From contig JAGWOZ010000013.1 in assembly GCA_028870715.1 (NCBI GenBank), positions 1 through 32,836 on the forward strand: a stretch of 32,836 nt of DNA, written 5' to 3'. Source of the DNA: Betaproteobacteria bacterium (GTDB lineage Bacteria; Pseudomonadota; Gammaproteobacteria; Burkholderiales; Burkholderiaceae_C). The notes beneath the pieces were generated by a model. The model saw nothing but the letters and a program-made list of their open reading frames with translations. It searched no databases and had not been told where the DNA came from. The translations under genes and the position numbers were made by a program. This document shows, piece after piece, positions 1 through 8,329 of this stretch; within the stretch, counting starts at the first letter, position 1; every line of letters begins with the position of its first letter.

Positions 1-611
1 GCTGCAACGTCGGTGGCCCATTGGATGGCCGTGCTGAGCATGGCCTCGTGCGCCACAACGCGGTTGACCAGGCCCAGGCGCTGCAGCGCCTGGGCATCAA
101 GGCGCTCGCCCAAGACGATCAGTTCCATCGCTTTCTGGTAACCCACGGCTTGGGGCAACAGATGCGTGACCCCACCGGTGACGAAATGCCCGAGCGCCAT
201 CTCGGGGAAAAACGCCACGAGGTTGTCGGCAGCCACGACCATGTCGCAGTTGAGCATCCATTCGAACCCGCCACCGACTGCATAACCGTGCACGGCGCCA
301 ATCACCAGCTTCGGTCCAAACATGATGTCGCGCGTGATCTGCTGGATGCGCTCGCAGGTCTCTGCCACGCAGCCGGGTGTGGCAGCTTGCGCGCCAAACT
401 CTTTGAGGTCGTCGCCAGCGCAAAACGCGCGCCCCGCTGCCGTCAGGACGATGGCACGCGTGTCGGGGTCTGACTGGGCGTCCGTTAACGCCTGGTGCAG
501 ATGCGCCAGAAGCTCAGCACCGATTGCATTGAGGCGTTGCGGACGGTTGAGCGTGACGATGCTCACCGGGCCCTCAGTGTGCAGCCGGGCGTACTGGGTT
601 GTGGGGGTCAT
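1..611 (-). CDS. Enoyl-CoA hydratase/isomerase (crotonase) family protein, truncated at the window's left edge
   Basis: Reverse-complement reading from ATG at 611: MTPTTQYARLHTEGPVSIVTLNRPQRLNAIG...AGRAFCAGDDLKEFG...GAVHGYAVGGGFEWMLNCDMVVAAD..., typical crotonase oxyanion-hole motifs; ATGA overlap with the upstream ligase stop. Confidence 0.93.
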   Translation of the reverse strand, partial: MTPTTQYARLHTEGPVSIVTLNRPQRLNAIGAELLAHLHQALTDAQSDPDTRAIVLTAAGRAFCAGDDLKEFGAQAATPGCVAETCERIQQITRDIMFGPKLVIGAVHGYAVGGGFEWMLNCDMVVAADNLVAFFPEMALGHFVTGGVTHLLPQAVGYQKAMELIVLGERLDAQALQRLGLVNRVVAHEAMLSTAIQWATDVA

Positions 612-2209
612 TGCCTCTCCTGATGCTTGACTGGTGGATGCGTGTGGCGCTGCGCGACATCGGCCTCGCGGTCCCAGGCACCGCTTGTGCCCAGTTCACG
701 CAGACGGAACTTCTCCACCTTGTCGGTTGGCGTCATGGGCAGCGCATCCATGAAGCGCAGGTAGCGAGGCACCATGAACCGTGGCATGCGCTGCATGCAC
801 CAGTGGGCGAGCGCCTGCGGCGTGAGCGTGCTGCCCGGGCGCAGGACCACACAGGCCAGCACATCCTCCTCGGTCAGATCACTGGGCACACCCACCACAG
901 CGCAGGCAAGAACTTCGGTGTGCGTCTCCAGGCCGATCTCCACTTCCATCGCGGCGATGTTCTCACCGCGGCGACGCACGATGTCCTTGCGCCGGCCGAC
1001 GAAATAGAACCAGCCGTCGGCATCGCGCGTGAGCAGGTCCCCGGTGTGAAACCACTGGTCGCGAAAGGCGCAAAGCGTTGCCTCGGGCATGCCCCAATAC
1101 CCGTCCATCAGCACCGAAGGCTCCTCGGAGCGCACCAACAATTCGCCTGGGGTCCCCGGAGGCACCTCGAAACCGTCCTCATCCACCAGCCGCACCTGCC
1201 ATGGCCCCAGCGGCTTGCCACAACTGCCCGTACGTCGCGGTTCGTGCTGGGGCGTATAGAGGATGGCACCCACCTCGGTCGCACCGTACAGTTCGACCAG
1301 CCGGCAGCCAAAGCGCGCCTCGAACGCGGGCGCCCATTCCGGCAGGGGCACACCCCAGCCCAGGCGCGCTGCGTGCTCGCGGTCTCGCGGCGAGGCCGGC
1401 TGTTTCCACAGCATGGTCAGCGTGGCGCCCATGAAGTCGAACACAGTGCCCTTCAGCGCCCGCATCTCATCCCAGTAGCGCGACACGCTGAAGCGCTCGC
1501 CGATGGCTGCCACGGCGCGCAGCAGCAGCGCCGGCGCCAGGGTCATCACGGTCGCATCCAGGTGGAACATCGGATAGGGGCAGTACAGCACATCGTCGCT
1601 GCGCAGGCCAAGACCCTCGATCACGCCTTGGGCCTGGCGCAGGACGAAACGGTGCGAGATCTTCACCGCCTTCGAACTGCCGGTTGTGCCCGACGTGTAA
1701 AGCAAAAGCGCCAAATCGGAAAACCGGGGCGCCGCGCATGGCGCAGGCTCGGTGCCGGGCACGATCAGCGATTCCCAGGCCAGCGCCGGCCTCACCCTTT
1801 CGGCGCCTCCCACCACGACCACCCGTCTGATCGTGTTCAGCTGCACGCGCACGGCTTCTAACTGTGGCCATAGCATGTCGTGCACCACGAGCAGTTCGCT
1901 TTGCACGAGATTGAGTGCCTGGGCCAGAACCGCACCCTTGAACTCGGTGTTGACGGGTGCGGCCACCGCACCCAGCCGGGCAAGCCCGAACCAGCACAGC
2001 GCCAGTTCGACGCAATTGGGCAGCAGCAGGCTTACATTGGCCCCAGCACGCACACCTTGGGCGTACAGACCCGCGGCGAGTGCTTCGGACTGGAGCTGCA
2101 CCTCCCCGAACGTCCATTCGCCATGCATGAAGCGAATGAAGGGTTTCGCCGGGGCCTCCGCTGCGGCCTGCCGCAGTTCGTCGGTCAGGGTCTGGGTGAA
2201 GCTGCTCAT
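608..2209 (-). CDS. AMP-dependent synthetase / acyl-CoA ligase
   Basis: From MSSFTQTLTDELRQ...; motifs LLLYTSGTTGSSKAVKISH, ELYGATEVG, WFHTGDLLTRDADGWFYFVGRRKDIVRRRGENIA. Start chosen at the ATG overlapping the SDR stop (ATGA). Confidence 0.93.
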   Translation of the reverse strand: MSSFTQTLTDELRQAAAEAPAKPFIRFMHGEWTFGEVQLQSEALAAGLYAQGVRAGANVSLLLPNCVELALCWFGLARLGAVAAPVNTEFKGAVLAQALNLVQSELLVVHDMLWPQLEAVRVQLNTIRRVVVVGGAERVRPALAWESLIVPGTEPAPCAAPRFSDLALLLYTSGTTGSSKAVKISHRFVLRQAQGVIEGLGLRSDDVLYCPYPMFHLDATVMTLAPALLLRAVAAIGERFSVSRYWDEMRALKGTVFDFMGATLTMLWKQPASPRDREHAARLGWGVPLPEWAPAFEARFGCRLVELYGATEVGAILYTPQHEPRRTGSCGKPLGPWQVRLVDEDGFEVPPGTPGELLVRSEEPSVLMDGYWGMPEATLCAFRDQWFHTGDLLTRDADGWFYFVGRRKDIVRRRGENIAAMEVEIGLETHTEVLACAVVGVPSDLTEEDVLACVVLRPGSTLTPQALAHWCMQRMPRFMVPRYLRFMDALPMTPTDKVEKFRLRELGTSGAWDREADVAQRHTHPPVKHQERQ

Positions 2210-3036
2210 GCGTCCCCCGTGAACGGGATTGTCTGGCCATGCGGCGCCACCGGCCAGTGCTCGCGCCGATTGGGCACGGCGCCGTCGATGCGCAAGACCG
2301 AGCCCGAGATGAAGGCTGCTGCCGGTGACAGCAGGAAGATGATCCCCGCAGCCACTTCGGCCTCGGTGCCAAGGCGCCCGGCGGGCACCAGCTCGGCGAA
2401 TCGTTCGATCATGGGGCGGTATGCATCGGGGTAGCTCTCCAGGCCCGATGATGCGATCCACCCGGGCGCCACCGCGTTGACCCGCACCGGGGCCCATTCA
2501 TACGCGAGCGTCTCGGAGAGATTGAGCATGCCCGCGCGCGCAGCACCCGAATGCGCCATGCCGGGCATGCCACCCCACATATCCGCCAGCATGTTGACAA
2601 TGGCGCCGCCGCCCCGCGCCTTCATCGATTGCAGGTAAACCTCGCGCGCGAACAGGAAGCCACCGAGAAGATTGTTGCGTACTACCGCATCGAAACCGTT
2701 GGCCGAGATGCGCTCGGCAGGACTGAAGAACTGGCCACCGGCATTGTTGACCAAGCCGTCAATGGCCCCCATTTCGGCGACGGCGTCGGCCACAACGGCC
2801 TTCACGCGCGCCTCATCGCGGATATCGCAGGCGTGCCAGCGCACCGCAGTCCCATGCACGGCAATGCGCTCCTGGGCGCTGGCAAGTTTGTCAGCCGATC
2901 GCCCGACAAGAACAAGACTGGCGCCGAGCCACGCCAACTCCTCCGCCGTGCGCAAACCGATGCCTGAGCCGCCGCCGGTGACGATGAAAACCTTGCCGGC
3001 GAAAAGACCCCGGCGGAATTGCGACAGGCTCGGCAT
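2206..3036 (-). CDS. SDR family oxidoreductase (peroxisomal trans-2-enoyl-CoA reductase/citronellol dehydrogenase-like subgroup)
   Basis: MPSLSQFRRGLFAGKVFIVTGGGSGIGLRTAEELA...; TGGGSGIG nucleotide motif, NNAGG, HSGAARAGMLNLSETLAYEW; RBS AAGGAGGAATGG upstream of ATG at 3036. Confidence 0.9.
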   Translation of the reverse strand: MPSLSQFRRGLFAGKVFIVTGGGSGIGLRTAEELAWLGASLVLVGRSADKLASAQERIAVHGTAVRWHACDIRDEARVKAVVADAVAEMGAIDGLVNNAGGQFFSPAERISANGFDAVVRNNLLGGFLFAREVYLQSMKARGGGAIVNMLADMWGGMPGMAHSGAARAGMLNLSETLAYEWAPVRVNAVAPGWIASSGLESYPDAYRPMIERFAELVPAGRLGTEAEVAAGIIFLLSPAAAFISGSVLRIDGAVPNRREHWPVAPHGQTIPFTGDA

Positions 3037-3119
3037 CCATTCCTCCTTAAGACGAAATATGATTATGACCTCATGTTTTGTTTTCAGCAACCATCAATTC
3101 GCTCGTCTTGACGCAATCC

Positions 3120-3842
3120 ATGGCCCCTGCTCCCCCTCGTCCCTCCGCATCCTGCGCCGCGCACGCTGCTCAGCCTGATCCCCTGTCGTTCGGCGCGCAC
3201 CTGCAGGCTCGGGCCATGGCGCCGGGGCTTCGCAAGGGGCTGCGCACCGGCCTGCGCATTCGCGTTGCGGCATGCCAGCTGCTGGAGGGCACCGGGCCCG
3301 ACAGGCTGAAGATTCACGATCTGTGCGAGCTCACTGGCGTGTCCCAGGGCACCCTGTACCTGTACTTCGCCGACCGCGATGACCTGCTGGCCACGCTTTT
3401 GCAGGAGTTTGTCGCGTTTTTGCACGAGGGGCTGGCGGCGTCTACGCACCACAGCGCATCCCCTAAGGACTCCGTGCGATTGGCCACGCTGAGCTACTGT
3501 CGCTACTTCGAAGCGAACACGGGTCTGATGCGGTGCCTGCTGCATCATTACGAGTCCTTTCCGAAGGCCCGTGCGGTGGTCGATGCCTGGAACCGAGCAT
3601 GGATCGAGACCATCGTGCGCTCCGTGCGCCGCTGGCAGCGCCGCAACGGCCACGCCGCGACACCCCTGCGCGATCTGCGGCGCCGGGCCTACGCGCTCGG
3701 AGGCATGGTCGACCAGTACCTCAACGCGATTTACCTTTACCAGGACCCGTATCTCGCCCCGGTGGCAGGCGACATTCGCACAGTCGCCGATACGCTCACA
3801 CGCATCTGGCTGCGCGCATTCGACCTTCGCCCCGACCCGTAA
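3120..3842 (+). CDS. TetR/AcrR family transcriptional regulator
   Basis: Helix-turn-helix KIHDLCELTGVSQGTLYLYFADRDDLLATLL, divergent from the SDR operon. ATG at 3120 chosen; an upstream TTG at 3078 is possible. Confidence 0.88.
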   Translation: MAPAPPRPSASCAAHAAQPDPLSFGAHLQARAMAPGLRKGLRTGLRIRVAACQLLEGTGPDRLKIHDLCELTGVSQGTLYLYFADRDDLLATLLQEFVAFLHEGLAASTHHSASPKDSVRLATLSYCRYFEANTGLMRCLLHHYESFPKARAVVDAWNRAWIETIVRSVRRWQRRNGHAATPLRDLRRRAYALGGMVDQYLNAIYLYQDPYLAPVAGDIRTVADTLTRIWLRAFDLRPDP

Positions 3843-4043
3843 GCCGCTCACGCCCAGATTGCCCGGCTGGAGCTGCGTCGGCATGGCTCCTGGACGCGCG
3901 TGCCAACACGCCTCAGCGCCATCGCGATGCCCACGCATGGCGCCTCCCTGCCCTCGTGCACTCCTGGGACCATCGCTGCCCCTGCCGGCACGCGCGGCAA
4001 GCTCCGCTAAGATCGGCGTTTTGTCCGAAAACCTCACGTCCGG

Positions 4044-4457
4044 ATGTCTGCCTTCTCACGCCTGCGCCGTTGGGCCGGTCGCCGCGCCAGTCTGATCTGG
4101 CTGCTGCTGGCCTACGCCTGCACGCCGTGGGCGCAGGCCCTGCAGCCGCTGGCGCAAACGATCGAGGTTCCCTACTGCGCGGCTGGACTCGCACCGTCTC
4201 AATCCGCCGGCCACGCGTCAGCTTCGGGCACACGTTCCACGCACGGCCAGGCGCACGCATGGCTGGTCTTTGCCCTGGACGGTGGCTCTGCAGTGCAGTC
4301 CTTGCAGGCTGCCTGCGGGCGCAATCTCCCACTGCAACTTGCCGTTCCACGCGGCCAGCCAACAGTGCTGGCTGCGTCGCTTTCACCGCGATCCGAGAAC
4401 CTCGGGTCCATGCGCCCCCGCCCGCGCGCACCACCGATGCTCCCCCAAGCCGCTTGA
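4044..4457 (+). CDS. Small exported hypothetical protein at the head of a copper/thiol cluster
   Basis: 137 aa with hydrophobic N-terminal segment (IWLLLAYACTPWAQA); same orientation and close to the downstream porin/PCuAC/TlpA genes; no domain recognised with confidence. Confidence 0.6.
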   Translation: MSAFSRLRRWAGRRASLIWLLLAYACTPWAQALQPLAQTIEVPYCAAGLAPSQSAGHASASGTRSTHGQAHAWLVFALDGGSAVQSLQAACGRNLPLQLAVPRGQPTVLAASLSPRSENLGSMRPRPRAPPMLPQAA

Positions 4458-4574
4458 TCGCTGATTGGCACGGCCGCTTTAGCAGCCGCTGCCACCGTTC
4501 ATCGTTCGCGCCCGGACACCCGCTTCTCGACCCCCGTGGGGCGAGAGCGCCCGGGCCGCTTGGGAGTCTTCAAG

Positions 4575-5648
4575 ATGCATCCGTGCTTTCATCCCCTGCA
4601 GCGCGCGACGCTCGCGGGTGTTCTCATCCTCGCGGTGCCCTTGCCCGCATTCGCCTGCGCCAGTTGCGGATGTTCGCTGTCCACGGACGCCGCCATGGGG
4701 TATGCCGCCAGTGCTGGTTGGCGCCTGAGCCTGCAGTACGACGACATCAACCAGAATGCGCTGCGCACCGCAAGCCGTGCCGCCAGCCCTGCGCAGGTGG
4801 TCGATGAGCCCACTACCGGAGAGCTCGAACACCAGACCATCAACCGCTACGTGACACTCGGGCTTGCCTACAGCCCCAATGCCGACTGGAGCTTCAGTCT
4901 CCTCGTTCCCTACATCGACCGCAGCCACAGCAGCTACACGGACCAGACGTCGGCGCCGTTCGACAACGCGCAGCTTGCGCCCTCGCATCTCAGCACAGCG
5001 CACGTGTCGGGACTTGGAGACATCAAGTTCATCAGCGCCTGGCAGGGCCTGTTGCCAACCCACAATCTGGGCGTTCAGCTTGGCGTGAAACTGCCCACGG
5101 GCGACTACGGCGGTGCGAACGCGGCCGGCACCGCGGTGATCGGACGTCACCCGGCCGCCTTCGACAGTGGCCCGGCTTCACTGGTGCCGTCGCCGGGCAA
5201 CCTGCTCGACAGCAGCTTGCAAGCCGGCACCGGAAGCACGGACCTGATCATCGGTGCGTTTTACTATCAGGCAATCAGCCAGGACTTCGACGCTTTTGCG
5301 AATGCGCAGTTTCAGGCCGCGTTGACCCACCGGCTTGATCAGGCTGGCCAGGACTACCGTCCGGGCAACCTGGCAACGATCAGTTTCGGCGTGCGCGATG
5401 AGGCCAATCCGGATGTGGTGCCGCAGATCCAAGTCAATCTCAGCCGCAAGAGTGCCGATCAAGGCGCGCTGGCCGACACGCTCGACACCGCCGGCACCGT
5501 TGCCTACCTCAGCCCCGGGCTTAGTCTCAGGGTCGCCCAGGGCGCACAGCTCTATGGATTCATCCAGCGCCCGCTCTACAGCCGGCTCGACGGGTACCAG
5601 TTGCTACCGCGTTGGACCGCAACTGCCGGGCTGAGCTATGCCTTTTAA
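4575..5648 (+). CDS. Predicted outer-membrane beta-barrel protein with Cys-rich (CASCGC) mature N-terminus
   Basis: MHPCFHPLQRATLAGVLILAVPLPAFACASCGCSLSTDAAMG...; signal peptide, alternating beta-strand pattern, C-terminal aromatic ...TAGLSYAF. Confidence 0.8.
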   Translation: MHPCFHPLQRATLAGVLILAVPLPAFACASCGCSLSTDAAMGYAASAGWRLSLQYDDINQNALRTASRAASPAQVVDEPTTGELEHQTINRYVTLGLAYSPNADWSFSLLVPYIDRSHSSYTDQTSAPFDNAQLAPSHLSTAHVSGLGDIKFISAWQGLLPTHNLGVQLGVKLPTGDYGGANAAGTAVIGRHPAAFDSGPASLVPSPGNLLDSSLQAGTGSTDLIIGAFYYQAISQDFDAFANAQFQAALTHRLDQAGQDYRPGNLATISFGVRDEANPDVVPQIQVNLSRKSADQGALADTLDTAGTVAYLSPGLSLRVAQGAQLYGFIQRPLYSRLDGYQLLPRWTATAGLSYAF

Positions 5649-5691
5649 CCACGGCGCTCGCGCCGATTTCTCAACCTAGGAAACCACGACA

Positions 5692-6237
5692 ATGATCAAC
5701 ATCCTGAACTCTCACATCCATCGCCTGCCGCGTCGCGCTGCGCTGACTTTCGTTGTGGCCGCCGCCGCACTGGCGGCTTCGCCCGCATTTGCCGCGGGCA
5801 GCGCGCCGGTTCAAGCCAGCAACGCCTGGATCCGGTGGCTGCCAGCCGGGCTGCCAGCCGGGGGCTACATGCAGTTGCGCAACCTCTCCGACAAGCCCGT
5901 CGACCTGGTCGGTGCAACGAGCGCCGACTATGGCAACACGATGCTGCATCACACCGTCAAAAAGGGCAATACGATGGAAATGCTGCCCGTCGCACGGGTG
6001 ACCATCCCGGCGCATGGCAGCGTTGCGTTCCAGCCAGGCGGCTATCACATCATGCTGATGCAACCGAAAAAGGCGGTGCAGCCCGGAGACCAGGTGCCGA
6101 TCACGCTGGAGTTCTCCGGTGGCAGCACCCTGCGCGTCGAGTTCCAGGTGCGCAAGCCCGACGCCACCGGGCCGGGGACGGCTGGCGGCATGAACATGCA
6201 GAGCATGCCGGGCATGGGTGATGGCCAGACCAAGTGA
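5692..6237 (+). CDS. Periplasmic copper chaperone PCu(A)C family protein
   Basis: Signal peptide; ASNAWIRWLPAGLPAGGYMQLRN...MLHHTVKKGNTMEMLPV...FQPGGYHIMLMQPKK, the H/M-rich PCu(A)C pattern; Met-rich tail GMNMQSMPGMG. Confidence 0.92.
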   Translation: MINILNSHIHRLPRRAALTFVVAAAALAASPAFAAGSAPVQASNAWIRWLPAGLPAGGYMQLRNLSDKPVDLVGATSADYGNTMLHHTVKKGNTMEMLPVARVTIPAHGSVAFQPGGYHIMLMQPKKAVQPGDQVPITLEFSGGSTLRVEFQVRKPDATGPGTAGGMNMQSMPGMGDGQTK

Positions 6238-6775
6238 TCACGGACGTCGCGCATTGCTGCGCGACATCGTTTCGCTTGGCTTGGGTGCAGCCGCCAGCGG
6301 CTTGGCGCAACCGGCGCGCGCCGACGACTTGCGCGTTGGCGCCCCAGCGCCGCCGCTGGTGCTGCGCACACTGGCCGGGAATTCGATTGCAACCCGCGAT
6401 CTTCTCGGCCAGATCGTCATCGTGACCTTCTGGGCGAGCTGGTGCGGTCCCTGCCTTGCCGAGCTGCCGCTTCTGTCCGCCTATGCGCAGCGGCATCGCG
6501 CGCAAGGCCTGGCGGTGCTGGGGTTCAGCCTGGACGCACCGGACACCCTGCCCGCCGTTCGATCGATCGCGGCCACACTGAGCTTTCCGGTCGGTCTGCT
6601 CGGCAGCGCCTACGCCGGCGCGTATGGACGCATCTGGCGCATTCCCGTGAGCTTCACGATTGACCGGCGCGGACGCCTCGTTGATAACGGCTGGCAGGAC
6701 CAGGACCCGGCCTGGACGGAGGCTCGGCTCGAGCGCATCGTCACTCCCTTGCTGACCACAGCGGCCGGGCGCTGA
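6218..6775 (+). CDS. TlpA-like thioredoxin-fold protein (redoxin)
   Basis: Twin-Arg-like leader (GRRALLRDIVS), VTFWASWCGPCLAELPLL active site WCGPC, IWRIPVSFTIDRRGRLV cis-Pro region; overlaps the 3' end of the PCu(A)C gene. Confidence 0.93.
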   Translation: MMARPSDHGRRALLRDIVSLGLGAAASGLAQPARADDLRVGAPAPPLVLRTLAGNSIATRDLLGQIVIVTFWASWCGPCLAELPLLSAYAQRHRAQGLAVLGFSLDAPDTLPAVRSIAATLSFPVGLLGSAYAGAYGRIWRIPVSFTIDRRGRLVDNGWQDQDPAWTEARLERIVTPLLTTAAGR

Positions 6776-6851
6776 CCATTCGGGCTTGCGGCAATGCCGC
6801 GGCGGCCCGCGACGACGCGCCATGCCTCGGGGGGGCAACGCTGGCCGCGAC

Positions 6852-7637
6852 TCAGGATCCCTTCGCCTGCGTGATCAGCGCGCCGCCCACGGTATCCCTG
6901 AGCGTGATGGACCGCAAATCGAGCTCCAGGAGATGGCTCTTGCCCTGGGCGCCCTGTACATGGGCCACGATGTCCATGGAAAAGTGCTCGAAGTTCCCGA
7001 TCGCAGGATCGAGTATGGCGATGGTCCTGGGATCCGTGCAATGCAGTTTGCGGAAGGATTGCGCATCCGTATAAACGTAGTGATAGGGCGAGTTGTCGAA
7101 GTAATAGCCCACCCCCTTGATGAACAGGCGGTTGTCGAGCGGGTAGGCCTGGGCGGTCTTGTCATACGCGTCCAGAGCAATGTCGTTGACCTTGATCAGC
7201 ACATCCGGATGGGCCTTGGCGGCCTGGATCAGGCGCTCGATTGCCTGCGCTTGCGCGGCGCTCGCCCGCACAGGCACCGGTGGGACGATGTTTTCAGTGT
7301 TCTCGGTCAAAATGGCGCTGTCGTCAACCGGCATGCCCGAGTAGGCGTAGATGTAGATCTTCAGCAGCACGTCGGAATCAAGCACCGCCAAGCCATGCTC
7401 GGTCTTGAGCACCCCGCCGTTCAAGGCGCGGTCCATGGCCGGCAGCGACGGCTTCGTGCCTGGCGTGTCGGCCAGGCCGGGAAGGCTCTGGTTGGTTTCA
7501 GATGGCGCGCCAACCGCAAGCGTGCACAGGCCTGCCAGCGCCATGGCGGCGGCAATCACCAGCGCTGTGGCCGCGTGTGCACCTGTACGGCGCCGGGGCC
7601 GCTCGCAACGGGGAAACTGCTTCGAAGTGGAGAGCAT
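6852..7637 (-). CDS. Uncharacterised exported/membrane-anchored protein co-oriented with cytochrome b and octaheme cytochrome c
   Basis: Single N-terminal hydrophobic segment then ...DVLLKIYIYAYSGMPVDDSAIL...; directly downstream of the cytochrome b gene. ATG at 7637; GTG at 7649 possible. Confidence 0.8.
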   Translation of the reverse strand: MLSTSKQFPRCERPRRRTGAHAATALVIAAAMALAGLCTLAVGAPSETNQSLPGLADTPGTKPSLPAMDRALNGGVLKTEHGLAVLDSDVLLKIYIYAYSGMPVDDSAILTENTENIVPPVPVRASAAQAQAIERLIQAAKAHPDVLIKVNDIALDAYDKTAQAYPLDNRLFIKGVGYYFDNSPYHYVYTDAQSFRKLHCTDPRTIAILDPAIGNFEHFSMDIVAHVQGAQGKSHLLELDLRSITLRDTVGGALITQAKGS

Positions 7638-7667
7638 GATGGTGGTCACCTTTGTCGCGCCTGGATC

Positions 7668-8309
7668 TCAAGCGCCTGTCGAGGAGGATCCCTGGGCTTC
7701 GTCGCTGCCACTCTCCCAGCCGGTGATCATGGCCTGGATATAAGCGGTGGGTGTTTGCCCGGTGGTTGCCAGATAGACGTGGGCGATGAAGAACAAAAGC
7801 ATCATGTAGGCCGCTGCCGTGTGCGTCCAGGCGACGGCGCTCAAGCTCAGCCCGAGCGGCATGATCCGGATCCAGTCATAGGCGAAAATCAGCAGCAGCA
7901 CGCCGCTGGCCCAGATCAGCGGGTTGATCATCAGCTTGAGCCACAGGTAGGCCAGGCGCTGCAGCGGGTTGTGCTTGTGCAGCGGCGTGGGCTCGTAGGG
8001 GTGGCGCTCGCCGCGGAACATGCCCCAGGCGTAGTACCGGGCGACCTGGGCCGTCCTTTGAAAGGTCGGAATGTATTGCTTCCACTCACCCGTGGTGAAG
8101 TGCCAGAAGATGGCAAAGGTCCACAGCGTGACCAGCAGCCACGCGGCGTACTCATGAATGAGCAGCGCATTTCGGAACCTCAGCCCGCCCAGATAGCCGT
8201 GGATGGCAAAACCCGTGTACAGCATGGTGATGACGAGAAGTGCCTGGCTCCAATGCCAGAAGCGTTCGAAGCGTTTGAATAGATACAGACGATGCTCAGC
8301 CATGGTCAT
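7668..8309 (-). CDS. Cytochrome b/b6 domain (di-heme, quinone-linked) membrane protein
   Basis: MTMAEHRLYLFKRFERFWHWSQALLVITMLYTGFAIHGY...LLIHEYAAWLLVTLWTFAIFWHF...WTHTAAAYMMLLFFIAHVYLATTG: His-containing TM helices typical of thiosulfate reductase/formate dehydrogenase type cytochrome b. Confidence 0.88.
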   Translation of the reverse strand: MTMAEHRLYLFKRFERFWHWSQALLVITMLYTGFAIHGYLGGLRFRNALLIHEYAAWLLVTLWTFAIFWHFTTGEWKQYIPTFQRTAQVARYYAWGMFRGERHPYEPTPLHKHNPLQRLAYLWLKLMINPLIWASGVLLLIFAYDWIRIMPLGLSLSAVAWTHTAAAYMMLLFFIAHVYLATTGQTPTAYIQAMITGWESGSDEAQGSSSTGA

Positions 8310-8329
8310 GTCTCCTTGACGGGTGAGTC

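Noticed and set aside
599-1861. 420-aa plus-strand ORF
   Set aside because: Antisense shadow of the acyl-CoA ligase.
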